DNA of 64,000 bases. Origin: Planctobacterium marinum (lineage in GTDB: Bacteria > Pseudomonadota > Gammaproteobacteria > Enterobacterales > Alteromonadaceae). Shown here piece by piece: positions 29,501-38,800 of this stretch. The stretch lies in contig NZ_AP027272.1 in assembly GCF_036322805.1 (NCBI RefSeq), forward strand, positions 1,612,001 to 1,676,000, read 5' to 3'. The notes beneath the pieces are model-generated. The model was not told where the DNA came from and searched no databases. It saw nothing but the letters and a program-made list of their open reading frames with translations. Position numbers and translations under genes: made by a program. The stretch's first letter is position 1, and every line of letters starts with the position of its first letter.

Positions 29501-31004
29501 TACCATGACCCCTGACACAGCCCCCACATTTCCGGGCTTAAGAACAGCTGTGTTTGAAGATGGGGTGTTAAACAAAGATTCAACTTTGGAGGGCAAGGAG
29601 CATTGGCTGTATCTTGCTCCTGATGCAGAATTTGTCACATTAAACCTGGGAACTCTGGAAGTTAAATTGGATGATGGAGAATGGCAGTCTTTAACCTTCG
29701 AATCCGCCGATTCTGCCCAGTTTAACCATATGGCACTGCTCCCATCGGTTGGGACTGGGGACCAGGTTTTATCTTTCAGAGTTACCTATAGCGATGGCAG
29801 TAATATAGGGGAAGTGGTCCAGGAGATAAACGGGGCTTACGTGCTTACTATGCCTGCTGCTGAGTCTGACCTGGATGATGATGGTATTCCTGACAGCCAG
29901 GATAGCGACATAGATGGGGATGGTATTCCCAATGATGTTGAAACTGAGTATGGCCTTGATCCCTTGAATTCTGACGATGCTAATGAAGATCTTGATAATG
30001 ATGGTTTAACTAACCTTGAAGAATATCTCACAGGAACACTATTGGATAATCCAGACTCAGATAGTGATGGCATTATCGATGGTGATGATGAAAACCCTCT
30101 TATCGCTGTGAGTTCTGCAGCGATAGCCCATGATTACGACGGAGACGGCAAAGCGGATGTGGGTGTGCGTCGTCCCTCTAATTATCATCAATACATTAGC
30201 GGCTCCTCTGATGGTGAAATCATGCGCGAACAGTTTGGTCGCGCTTTAAATGACATTCCGGTATCAGGAGATTTTGATGGAGATGGTATTGCCGATGTGG
30301 CAGTGCGTCGTCCATCTAACCAGTTCTGGTATATCAAGAACAGCTCCGATGGAGCAATTCAGCGCTTTAACTTTGGTTTGCAGGCGGAAGATATTCCGGT
30401 ACCTGCGGATTACGATGGTGATGGTATTACTGATATTGCGGTGCGCCGCCCCTCTAATCAATTCTGGTACATCAAAAATAGCTCTGATGGTGAAATTCAA
30501 CGTTTTAATTTTGGGTTACAGGAAACAGATATCCCTGTACCTGCCGACTATGACGGAGATGGTATTACCGATATTGCGGTGCGTCGTCCGTCGAACTTTA
30601 CCTGGTACATTTTGCGTTCCAGTGATGGTGAAATAGAGCGCAAGGTATTTGGTCGAGATGAGGATGATATCCCTGTGCCGGCGGATTACGACGGTGATGG
30701 CAAAGCAGACGTGGCAGTGCGTCGTGCCTCCAATCAAATGTTCTATATTCTGAACAGCTCCGATAATGAGATCCAGCGAATAAACTTTGGACAGCAGGCA
30801 CAGGACATTCCAATTGTGGCGGATTATGATGGCGATGGCAAAGCGGATGTTGCCGTGCGTCGTCCATCAACGCAATTTCAGTATATTCTGCGCAGCAGTG
30901 ATGGTGAAATCGAACGTTTGCAGTTCGGTCGAAATTCTGGCGATATTCCATTGGCAGGACCGATACTCACCCGTATGTCGATGGCTGAGAATGCCAGCAA
31001 TTAA
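26544..31004 (+). CDS. secreted S8 subtilisin-like protease with C-terminal DxDxDG repeat module
   Basis: The ATG at 26544 is chosen because AGGA at 26532-26535 is 8 bp away; ATG 26535 overlaps that site. The product is 1486 residues with a signal peptide (LCAIAVAISAGLSSSA). An inhibitor-like propeptide precedes the S8 triad: Asp201 in MDTGVDY, His240 in DGHGTHVAGI and Ser409 in SGTSMAAPHVAGA, with the oxyanion Asn in AAAGNYAG. A long beta-rich middle region follows, then thrombospondin type 3 repeats (near 1110-1190) and the six-unit repeat module shared with the metalloprotease. It is an extracellular protease. The shared 3' end with the upstream gene indicates recent recombination. Confidence 0.9.
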   Translation: MLQGNKLCAIAVAISAGLSSSAISQPLVFEKVSTLPITHSSSRIVAAPGAAAITQLTRYQVAQFIIELHDQPLVTTRKIASARAGKGSTAKGHIRNAIEQQRKAIGDAQQRLIDELQQKDLVQKVLRKNQKIHNSIVVEADWRDIRYLTNHTAVKSIQPVRVVQKLLHESTSLINADEAWSLTDSENQNLTGTGITVAIMDTGVDYNHADLGGCLGAECKVIGGYDFVEQDEDPMDVDGHGTHVAGIVAASGSVTGVAPGASIMALRVLDDEGFGSTSDIIAALEYAVDPDGDLLTDDAPDIINMSLGAPGDFESATSVAVNNTVDAGIVVVAAAGNYAGYGDIAALSPSSALNAITVSSSTKEDTISGFTSRGGGASYQQLKPEIIAPGSDIVSLEVDGGTLSLSGTSMAAPHVAGAAAILKQNYPEASPAEIKARLITSAVDIGADPYTQGYGRLDVTAALAQTVLLIDAGLAFGRVDDTLNEVEYSAFVELQNDSNSEVNFDISLPQAMPEQVSIQLEQSSIQVPANETVRLEFTVLVSSPGEIETPNNVSTSYFDLLSFSSEEQTISVPVTLERGYRLSLTHDGLNPAGLSVDSVDGISFAFDYIFPEETRTIFTPETKLYIRVEHELEESEISHLDIPGREDGIKTYVEGYEEHVVDMDGSYSINLSPSNLTHLVGLAEAKNRAGEDVLTTALSNNTNLFSFIQFSNEVGALSVEYRSQIFFDSLDAEKQTASYLALGNLSDEIDSRFEDNVRFPELRSQDSDTFVQMVYDLNDTQDLLLSFEEGLKSEITFSGFSGSGTPFVAADLADNSFTLPVFYFATDKDVVHFTQLTSSTFGGVSARLHLGNQSESGTGWLTPAATSQDLSFTNSAEESVYAINVNEDQSYEFANSGLTLSKPIEVWTNYIMALRGFHFSNGSGQTFHSGLQANYRVSCESGESIDGLYDAENYLFVTTAGCDATGIAFTWQTDLQGESYSSSATYTMTPDTAPTFPGLRTAVFEDGVLNKDSTLEGKEHWLYLAPDAEFVTLNLGTLEVKLDDGEWQSLTFESADSAQFNHMALLPSVGTGDQVLSFRVTYSDGSNIGEVVQEINGAYVLTMPAAESDLDDDGIPDSQDSDIDGDGIPNDVETEYGLDPLNSDDANEDLDNDGLTNLEEYLTGTLLDNPDSDSDGIIDGDDENPLIAVSSAAIAHDYDGDGKADVGVRRPSNYHQYISGSSDGEIMREQFGRALNDIPVSGDFDGDGIADVAVRRPSNQFWYIKNSSDGAIQRFNFGLQAEDIPVPADYDGDGITDIAVRRPSNQFWYIKNSSDGEIQRFNFGLQETDIPVPADYDGDGITDIAVRRPSNFTWYILRSSDGEIERKVFGRDEDDIPVPADYDGDGKADVAVRRASNQMFYILNSSDNEIQRINFGQQAQDIPIVADYDGDGKADVAVRRPSTQFQYILRSSDGEIERLQFGRNSGDIPLAGPILTRMSMAENASN

Positions 31005-31040
31005 CAGGTTTCTAAAGGCCGCAGATAAGCGGCCTTTTTA
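30131..31040 (+). repeat. 910-bp direct repeat, copy 2
   Basis: Second copy of 25481-26390 (904 of 910 identical). Its last three bases also form the stop codon of the convergent hydrolase gene, so the right end of the homology sits exactly at that stop. The flanking sequences are unrelated on both sides. Confidence 0.95.
31014..31040. terminator. terminator shared by the subtilase and hydrolase genes
   Basis: The same AAAGGCCGC / GCGGCCTTT hairpin as 26364-26390. It lies between convergent genes and overlaps the end of the hydrolase gene, and has an A-run on its left side, so it may act in both directions. Confidence 0.8.
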
Positions 31041-31919
31041 CTGCTGGCTGGCGGTTTTTGGGGTGATGGCAGCAAACACTTCATGCCACAGTGATTCACA
31101 ATGACTGCGAAAATAGCCCATGTGACCAATACCTTGGCCCACAGAATTGGGGGTGACCGTTTGCAGGCTCAGATTGGCGTTCGAATAATGTTGCATAAAG
31201 GCATCGCGAGAAACGGGTGGTGCCCACTTGTCGTCAGTGGCGTTAATTGCCGTTACAGGAATTTTGACACGAGCAAATTGCTTGGGCAGTTCCGGTAATT
31301 CTGGATCGCCAAAAAAGTAATTGGGATAACTACACCAATGCTTCCACTGTCGGTATACATTTAAGGGTAGGTCTTCTCCCATACCCAGACGACTCCAGCC
31401 CAAATAACCGTATACACGAGTGAGCACAGGGGCGACGATATGCCACATAAACTGCACTTTAATACGCTCAAAAGTTGGCATCCAGCCAGACCATCCGGCC
31501 CCCGTGCCGAAAGTCCAGACCCCGCGAATGGGAGATAAATCCGGTAACAGGCCAACTGCATGACCACCGTAGGAGTGACCCACGATATAAATGGGGGCGT
31601 CGTATATTTTACAATGGGCGATAACAGCTGCCAGATCCTGTTTCGCCCAATCCAGATAGTCTACTTGATATCCCTTCAACGTCTGGGGGCGGGAACGACC
31701 AATTCCCCGATAATCAAAGGTTAACACCTGACATCCAGCATTGACTGCCGCTTCTGCAAAACGCTTGTAGAAGCGCTGTGGGGTGCCAGTGGCGCCCGCA
31801 ACAATAATAAGTGGGGCCGCCGATTTTATCCCATCGGGTTTATGATCTGTAAAATAATGGGTGGCGCCAAGCTCCACGTTGTCTGAGGTGACAATAGATA
31901 ATTGCGCGCTGCTGACCAT
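31038..31919 (-). CDS. alpha/beta hydrolase
   Basis: A 293-residue alpha/beta hydrolase fold protein. The nucleophile elbow GHSYGGHAVG (Ser near residue 115) is followed by a late Asp in NATDDKWAPPVS and a His in GIGHMGYFR, a full candidate triad. The oxyanion segment is VAGATGTPQRFY near residue 40. The substrate is unknown; the closest type is a serine aminopeptidase-like or lipase-like hydrolase. GGGAG is 8-9 bp before the ATG. The gene is divergent from a MerR regulator whose operator lies in its promoter, so it is the probable target. Confidence 0.85.
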   Translation of the reverse strand: MVSSAQLSIVTSDNVELGATHYFTDHKPDGIKSAAPLIIVAGATGTPQRFYKRFAEAAVNAGCQVLTFDYRGIGRSRPQTLKGYQVDYLDWAKQDLAAVIAHCKIYDAPIYIVGHSYGGHAVGLLPDLSPIRGVWTFGTGAGWSGWMPTFERIKVQFMWHIVAPVLTRVYGYLGWSRLGMGEDLPLNVYRQWKHWCSYPNYFFGDPELPELPKQFARVKIPVTAINATDDKWAPPVSRDAFMQHYSNANLSLQTVTPNSVGQGIGHMGYFRSHCESLWHEVFAAITPKTASQQ

Positions 31920-31964
31920 AATAATATCTCCCTTGAGTGGTTTAATTACTCAGCTACGGGAATT

Positions 31965-31996
31965 ATCATAAACTGTGGAGTATACTCCGTAGTCAA
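31965..31996 (-). promoter_or_regulatory. MerR-type promoter and operator of the hydrolase gene
   Basis: On the minus strand, -35 TTGACT (31991-31996) and -10 TATGAT (31965-31970) are separated by 20 bp. The 22-bp near-palindrome at 31972-31993 (ACTGTGGAGTA / TACTCCGTAGT, two mismatches) fills the spacer. An overlong spacer with a central palindrome is the hallmark of MerR-activated promoters. Confidence 0.75.
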
Positions 31997-32024
31997 TGTT
32001 TTTTTTTGAAGAGAGTCATAAACT

Positions 32025-32369
32025 ATGCGTTCAGAGCAATTAGCCACTCAAGCTCAGGTGGGCAAAGACACACTGCGATATTATGAAAAGATTGGTCTGC
32101 TAAGTGCACCACCTCGGGGGGCTAATGGCTACCGCTGTTATTCAAAAGCGAACCTTAACGAACTTAAATTTATAAAACTGGCGCAATCAGTAGGCTTTAC
32201 CTTAAGTGAGATCAAACCTGCTATCCCCTTTGTGAATAATCCTCAGCCAGGCTGCCCTAAATTGCGTAAAGCGATAGAGAACAAATTGGTAGAAATAGAA
32301 CAGCGCATCGAAGAGTTAGGTCAAGCAAAAGAAAAATTACAATATTGGATGGATAAACACCTGGAGTGA
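32025..32369 (+). CDS. MerR-family transcriptional regulator
   Basis: A 114-residue MerR protein: winged helix (QLATQAQVGKDTLRYYEKIG, then LLSAPPRGANGYRCY, residues 5-43) and a dimerisation coiled coil at 78-112. One Cys lies in the NNPQPGCPKL loop; the classical paired metal-binding cysteines are absent, so the effector is unknown and may be organic. It is transcribed divergently from the hydrolase gene and shares a 105-bp intergenic region containing its probable operator. Confidence 0.9.
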   Translation: MRSEQLATQAQVGKDTLRYYEKIGLLSAPPRGANGYRCYSKANLNELKFIKLAQSVGFTLSEIKPAIPFVNNPQPGCPKLRKAIENKLVEIEQRIEELGQAKEKLQYWMDKHLE

Positions 32370-32421
32370 TTTCTCGGTTCCTGGCGGCAAGGATATTAAA
32401 TGATAGCCAGCCAGAAAAAAT

Positions 32422-32652
32422 TCAATTCATTAAAGTAACGCAATAGAAGATTGCTTTGCCATCTCTTACCAGGGCGTATCCAGAGCGTCCGCCCATCATC
32501 TCCCAAGTCTTTGGGGCTGTGGTGTAGCTCCAGATTTCATCGCTGGGCTGATGCAGCGCCTTTAACTCAATCCATTCGTAATTTTTAAGCAGGCCCGGAT
32601 ACCTTGATTCTATGGTGCTTATGGACTGTATTGGAGATATGAGTTGATACAT
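32422..32652 (-). CDS. small hypothetical protein, 76 aa
   Basis: A soluble 76-residue product with no recognised family. It has features of a real small protein: the start ATG has AAGG about 10 bp upstream, and the sequence is balanced, with aromatic and charged residues (NYEWIELKAL, WSYTTAPKTWEMMGGRSGYA). It lies alone between the MerR gene and the NmrA-type gene, opposite in direction to both. The possibility that it is a spurious frame is not excluded. Confidence 0.5.
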   Translation of the reverse strand: MYQLISPIQSISTIESRYPGLLKNYEWIELKALHQPSDEIWSYTTAPKTWEMMGGRSGYALVRDGKAIFYCVTLMN

Positions 32653-32829
32653 AACCGCAATGCCTTGTGGTAAATACAGCTTATATCAGCATGACAACAA
32701 TAAATGCACACTGAACAAGCGGGCAGAGCTCATCTGAACGATGGGTATAAAGATTGGTACGCTGAGTAAATATTGAACGGCCTCATTTCTCTATAGTGCC
32801 TTTACAGAACAAAGAGGAGTAAAGGCAAC

Positions 32830-33663
32830 ATGAATTCTACTGGTAATACTTATCTGGTTATTGGCGCATCGGGAAAAAGTGGTGCAAGGGTTTATCACAA
32901 GCTCAGTGAAATGGGGTTAAAGGCAAAAGCGGCTCATCGCCATGGCGAGGTGCACTTTGACTGGAGGGCACCAGAAACCTGGGCAAAATCTTTATCAGGT
33001 ATCGATGCCGTTTATTTGACTTACTATCCTGATCTGGCGATCCCAGAAGCACCGGAAGATATCGCCAAATTTTGTGCACTGGCAAAAATAAAAGGAGTAA
33101 AGCACATCACATTGCTTTCCGGACGTGGTGAGCCTGCTGCACAGGTATGCGAAGAAATTATCAAGACATCAGGATTGAGCTGGACAATAGTCAGAGCCAG
33201 CTGGTTTAACCAGAATTTCAGTGAAGGTATGTTCCGTGACTTCATCCAAGTGGGCACTATTGCGTTACCTGTAGGCGATATGACCGAACCCTTTATTGAT
33301 GTTGACGACATCTGTGATGTGGTGGTGGCTTCCCTAACGGACGAAAAACACAGCGGCAAATTGTATGAAGTTACCGGTCCTGAGTTATTGAGCTTTGCGC
33401 AATTAGCAGACGTGTTTACCCGAGTTCTTGGCCGCTCCGTAAATTTTATTCAGATATCGCAATCGCAATTTATCAATACGCTTGAGCATAGCGGCGTAGA
33501 GCCAAAGGCAATCGAAATGTTGGCATACTTGTTTACAGAGGTATTGGATGGTCGGAATGAGTACATCGTCAACGGTGTTGAGCAGGCCCTTGGCAGACCT
33601 GCGACCAGCTTTGAATCTTTTGTGCTTAAAAATGCTCATCTTTTTAAGGGAGAAGCACAATGA
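32830..33663 (+). CDS. NmrA-like NAD(P)-binding family protein
   Basis: A 277-residue atypical short-chain dehydrogenase/NmrA-type Rossmann protein. The dinucleotide loop is IGASGKSGARVYHKL (residues 11-25), and the later segment WTIVRASWFNQNF is typical of this group (compare quinone-sensing QOR2/YtfG). AAAGGAG lies 9 bp before the ATG. It overlaps the next gene by 4 bp. The role is probably NAD(P)-dependent sensing or reduction of a small molecule. The neighbouring AraC-type gene 3' of the pair may regulate it. Confidence 0.85.
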   Translation: MNSTGNTYLVIGASGKSGARVYHKLSEMGLKAKAAHRHGEVHFDWRAPETWAKSLSGIDAVYLTYYPDLAIPEAPEDIAKFCALAKIKGVKHITLLSGRGEPAAQVCEEIIKTSGLSWTIVRASWFNQNFSEGMFRDFIQVGTIALPVGDMTEPFIDVDDICDVVVASLTDEKHSGKLYEVTGPELLSFAQLADVFTRVLGRSVNFIQISQSQFINTLEHSGVEPKAIEMLAYLFTEVLDGRNEYIVNGVEQALGRPATSFESFVLKNAHLFKGEAQ

Positions 33664-34091
33664 TAGAGGTGATCTCGATACTTGAAGTGCTTTTGCAGTT
33701 GTCCATGCTCTTGATGATGGGATTGTATTTTATTTTCAGCAATACCTTGATGCCGGTGTTATCCCGGCAAAAGGGAGGCGCCGATACCATGATTGCGATT
33801 AACAAGGTGATACTCAATCCGCTTTTTATGGCCGGATTTATCGTTTCAGGATTAGCCGGGTTGTATTATTTTATCAGTTTTTCAGGAGCGAAATCCTTAG
33901 CAGGTGTCGTGTTTTTTCTGGGCACGACCTTGGTCACGGTTTTGTTCAACGTACCACTGAACAATAAATTGCGAGATGCTTCTGAGCTAAATAAAGCGGC
34001 TGTTTGGGAGCTATATCTTAAGAAATGGGTGTTCTGGAATCATGTCCGGACTCTATGTGCGGTGCTATCCGGTTTTTTATTACTGGCTTAA
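33660..34091 (+). CDS. DUF1772-like membrane protein
   Basis: A 143-residue protein with four membrane helices. The conserved features of the DUF1772 (anthrone oxygenase-like) family are FSNTLMPVL, MIAINKVILNPLFMAGF and FNVPLNNKLRD. Some relatives in polyketide pathways have oxygenase activity, but bacterial members are mostly uncharacterised. Start and previous stop overlap (ATGA), so it is translated with the NmrA-like gene and may act on the same metabolite. Confidence 0.8.
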   Translation: MIEVISILEVLLQLSMLLMMGLYFIFSNTLMPVLSRQKGGADTMIAINKVILNPLFMAGFIVSGLAGLYYFISFSGAKSLAGVVFFLGTTLVTVLFNVPLNNKLRDASELNKAAVWELYLKKWVFWNHVRTLCAVLSGFLLLA

Positions 34092-34236
34092 TGTCGGGGT
34101 ATTAACTTAAATCATAAACCTTGGTACACATTAAACGCGATACACATAAACCCTGCCCCCCGAGAGTGATTGGCATTGTAATCCGAAGACAATCAAAGTA
34201 GCTTGGTGGCAGACAATAATTCAATGCACAGCAACC

Positions 34237-35214
34237 ATGACTTTTGATTATGCAAATCGACTCAAAACGTCAATAAAAGACGAGCCCATTGGTAAGCTTT
34301 TGGACAGTCTTCGCATGGAGAGCGCATTTTTTACTCAATCTACATTGAGTGCACCGTGGGCACTGAGTATGCCGCCCATACACAATTGCATGATGTTTCA
34401 TATTGCAGTGCATGGTCAGGCTCACTTTGATATTGGCGAGCAGCAATTACAATTAAACCCTGGCGATTTTGTGCTTTTTCCCAAAGGTGAAGGGCACAAC
34501 TTAAGCGATGGTTTATGTCAATCCTTCACGCCATTAAGTGAATTGCCTATTAAATCCATAACCGAGCGCTATGAAACCCTGACATTTGGTGGAGAGGGCG
34601 AGAAAACTGCCATGATTTGTGGCGTATTGTTGTTTCAACATCCATTAGCAATCAAACTTTTAGGAATATTACCTTCATATATCGTGATCCGACGAGGTTC
34701 GGATATTGCTGCCTTAAATATCATCGAGAATGTCACTGCGCTACTGGAAACAGAGGCTAGTAACGTGGCGATGGGCGCTGAAGCAGTCATTGCTCGTCTT
34801 GCCGATATTCTGGTAATTGCTGCACTGCGGCAGCATTTACAGACCCTAGGTGACGACAAAACTGGTTGGCTTGGCGCATTAGAAGATGAGCGAATCGGTG
34901 CTGCTTTAAAATTGCTCCACGACACGCCGGACAAGCATTGGTCATTGGAAGAGCTGGCCCAACAGGTGGGAATGTCCCGTACCAGTTTTGCGCAAAAATT
35001 TAAAAAACTGGTGGGTAATACGCCAATGGATTATTTAACGGAATGGCGTATGTCATTGGCTTACTCGAAGCTACAGCTTTCCAAAGATTCTATGTTAGCC
35101 ATTGCCCTGGATATTGGCTATCAATCGGAAGCGGCGTTTTCCCGAGCCTTTAAAAAGGTCATTGGCAGAACCCCCAAAGAAATCCGAAACGCTTATCAGG
35201 CGCCTGTGTCTTAA
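34237..35214 (+). CDS. AraC-family regulator with cupin sensor domain
   Basis: A 325-residue regulator. The N-terminal half is a cupin of the AraC-binding type 2 (cupin_6) group (VHGQAHFDIGEQQLQLNPGD, about residues 57-76). The C-terminal third has two helix-turn-helix motifs (WSLEELAQQVGMSRTSFAQK and MLAIALDIGYQSEAAFSRAF) and the family signature up to GRTPKEIR. These regulators often activate neighbouring oxidoreductase genes. The NmrA and DUF1772 genes directly upstream on the same strand are the likely targets. The gene starts 145 bp after them. Confidence 0.88.
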   Translation: MTFDYANRLKTSIKDEPIGKLLDSLRMESAFFTQSTLSAPWALSMPPIHNCMMFHIAVHGQAHFDIGEQQLQLNPGDFVLFPKGEGHNLSDGLCQSFTPLSELPIKSITERYETLTFGGEGEKTAMICGVLLFQHPLAIKLLGILPSYIVIRRGSDIAALNIIENVTALLETEASNVAMGAEAVIARLADILVIAALRQHLQTLGDDKTGWLGALEDERIGAALKLLHDTPDKHWSLEELAQQVGMSRTSFAQKFKKLVGNTPMDYLTEWRMSLAYSKLQLSKDSMLAIALDIGYQSEAAFSRAFKKVIGRTPKEIRNAYQAPVS

Positions 35215-35870
35215 TCAGCTTATTGCATTTGTTTAGTTAGCATTGAGTTATGCTAAAACCATTTTTGTGTGTTAAATGACGCAGCCCTGAACTTGCGCTG
35301 CGCCTCAGGTGGTAAACTTATGGTGGTGGAGCAGGATTCAGAGCGAAAGCTGCAGTCTTAAATCGGTGTTAACCGATGTGATCAGCAGGCCGTTAAATAT
35401 AGTTTTGTTTAGTAGAGGTCGATACTGCTCTAGTCGGCTATTAACGTATTGCATCTGTCCGAAAGCCTCGATGTAAACTGATCGCTTCTGCAAATGAGAA
35501 GAGTTGTTTAGTATTTCAATACTAGATGTCCGGTATCAAGCTCCTGCAGTGATTCGCTATCTATTTCAAGTTGGTCAACCAAAACATGGGAACTTTCAAC
35601 AAAATTAAGCTGGTAAATTTTTCACCATCCTAAAAAAGCTCTAATAGTGTGTCTTTGATGGGGCACTCAGTTTAACAAGAGAAGCAGCTTGTTAATGAGG
35701 CATATTCAACTATTTAATTTATGACATAAAGAAGAGTTAAAGCATAATTAAGGTTGACACTGCTGAATCAGGCAGCGGCAAAACGTTAGTTAATGAACTT
35801 AATTTCTAAATCTCCATGCGTACTTCTGGTATATACTCAGTATTTTTGTAGTTTTGTATTTGGTTAGGTT
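35215..35870. other. 656-bp gap, no gene seen
   Basis: No convincing reading frame, tRNA or terminator. A hairpin CGCAGC / GCTGCG lies at 35280-35302 without a T-run. TTGACA is at 35754-35759 with no good -10 box at the right distance. An extended -10-like TGGTATATACT near 35828-35838 is the more plausible promoter for the next gene. The rest is low in coding character. Confidence 0.5.
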
Positions 35871-38800
35871 ATGAAAAAGCTCTCTATACTAACTTGCTTG
35901 GTTTTCTTGGTAATACCTTTAATCAGTTTGGCTGAAGATACCGACAAAGACAGAATGGATGATGATTGGGAAAGAACATATGGTCTCACCGTCGGGGTAA
36001 ATGATAGTCAAAGTGATTTAGATGATGATGGTTTCAATAACCTGTCAGAGTATCAAGGTGGTACTGAGCCCGATAACATCCGCTCTTTCCCGACCGTTTA
36101 CTCAAAGGTGCTGCGCAGTAATACACTGAAAGACCTGATGGAATTGACTGATGACAGCCTTGGGACAGCGGTTATCGAGACAATACCTTCTCCGATCGAT
36201 CAAGGATTTTCATCGGTGAGGATAACCAATACCGACCAGAACAATCGCACGTTTGTCACCATTCAATTCGAAGCGAATACTTTCCTGGAGAGTATTTATT
36301 ACATGCAGGTTCCTGTCGATGCAGCTGAACCAAGCGAAGCAGACATTGACCAAGTGAATATTAATGAAGACGGTCTGTTTACCAGAAGGTATGAACTTGC
36401 TAAAGGCGAAAGCTTCTTTATCGAAAAATTATCATATCTCACTGTTGAGGAGGTAGATTACCCATACACTACCAGTGAGGTAGAGGTTGCATCACTTGAT
36501 AATGAGGGAGAAGCAATTCAAGCCAAAGCAAGAGGAATTTCTGTAAACGGTGAAGTGGCGATGTTCGATTCAGGAGATGCATTAATGTTACGAAACTATC
36601 GAACTGAAGAAACTAAAATTGTAACAGGCAACTATAACATCGCGTTGCTTTCTGGAGATGGAAAATGGGTGGTTTACACTGACCACGACACATCAACTTT
36701 TATGATGTATGACGTCGAAACTGGAGAGAGTTTCGATGCTTTAGATAGATACACAACAGCAGAAAATACAAACGATAATGGCGTTAATCTCGATCGCATT
36801 CGAGATATTGCAAAAATATCAAATGATGGTCGTTACGTCGCTTTCAGAACCAGAGGGACGCCGGATGGGTCTGCGGCATTTGGGCTGCATGCCTATGTTT
36901 ATGATAGGTTGGCCAATACCCTGGAGAGAGTCGATGTTGGAAAATATCGCTATTTTGGTAGTGAAGGTGAAGGGACTACAACCATGACGATGTCAGATGA
37001 TGGGAGATATGTCGCAGTTAATTCCAATCGTAGTGGCCTTACTAGTTTTGATGTTGACTATACAAACGTATATTTAACAGACAGGAAATCAGCCAGTTTC
37101 AGTTTTGTGAATCGCAGTATGTCTGGGGCGGTAATCACCGGTCAATTCTCATCCGCCAACGCAGTCTGGATTAATGAAAACACTAAGCAGGTAGTTTTTA
37201 ATGCTAATGGAGCATCCTATGGCAGCGAAGAGCTGGTTAGGCAGCCAGCTTCAAATGGTGAATACTATTTTGCATACGACATTGAAACAGGTGAAGTCAC
37301 GATTCATGATCTTTACCTCAAAGGAGGATTTAAATCTTATTTGACAGGAGGCGGGTACCATGAAGATGATTCTGGTTCAATTGATGAGTTTAGCAATGGA
37401 AATACGCTACATGTTACTAGGAGGTTATTAAATCAAAATGTATCTCTGACCCTTGGGGGAGGGAGTATGCGTTATGTCCGCACCAGCGATGAATATATGG
37501 CGCCCCTCGTCAACGAAAAAGGCGTGGATCTTGTTAGCTATGTATCGAAATATTATTTTTCGCCCGAAGGAAGCTATGCCTTATTAAGCGTAAATGAACC
37601 AATGCGCTATCCAGAGGGCCTTAACGGCTCAGCTGGCGATATTTATGCTCTAAAGGTATCACTTCCGGTTGAATACGTTGAGCCCGACACCGATGGTGAT
37701 GGTGTCCTGGATTTTGTGGACAAATTCCCGTTGGATGCATCAGAACATATGGATAGTGACTGGGATGGTATCGGTGATAATAGTGACACAGACAACGACA
37801 ATGACGGAATACCCAATGACTATGAGACAACGCATGGTTTAAATCCGCTAAACAGACATGATATACGAGGTGATGTAGACGAGAACGGGATCATTGATAT
37901 TGTCGATTTTGCGAGAAGTGAAAGTGCAAATGCCCCTCTATTCAGTGATTTCGTGGCACAAAATGGATCGTTTGAATCAGAAATGATGCATGACATATGG
38001 ATTACCTACGAATGGGAAAGTACAAGTAGATTCTCGAGTGATGGAGACAGTGCATTAGCAGTCAGGTATGTGCCAGATGGTCATTATGGCGAACAGCTTC
38101 TTATTGCGGACTTCGGCAATGGAGGTACAGTGTCATTTGATGTACTTATTGACTCTGAGACCGATAAAGATATTTTGTCGCTTATTCTCAATGGAGAGGT
38201 AGTGTCTGAGTTATCAGGTTACAATGCTTGGGAAGCATCCTCCATTGTTGTTCCAGAGGGCGTGAGCGTGGTGCAGTTCATCTACAGAAAAGATGACTCC
38301 GGAAAAGAAGGTAACGACATGGCAGCTCTGGATAACTTCTCTTTTGTAGAGAGTGACATGCCGCCTTCTGACTCAGAGGTATCAAGCGTTTCCTTTGACT
38401 TCGATGGAGATGGCAAAGCTGATATCGCAGTCAGACGCCCATCCACCGCACTGCAGTATATTACTCGTTCTTCGGATGGTGAAATCGATCGTATCCGGTT
38501 TGGGTTGGATGAGCAGGATATTCCCATTTCAGGTGATTTTGACGGAGATGGCATCGCCGATGTCGCAGTAAGACGTCCGTCAAATCAGATGTGGTATGTG
38601 CTCAATTCTTCAGATGGTGAAATACAGCGTATTAGTTTTGGATTGCAGCCAGAGGATATTCCGGTGCCTGCTGATTATGATGGCGATGGTATCACTGATG
38701 TTGCCGTCAGACGGCCTTCAAACCAAATGTGGTATATCAAAAATTCTTCAGACGGTGAAATTCAGCGTATCAATTTCGGACTGCGTAAAGAAGACGTGCC

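Noticed and set aside
35280-35302. Terminator after the AraC-family gene (CGCAGC / GCTGCG)
   Set aside because: Short stem, 11-nt loop and no T-run.
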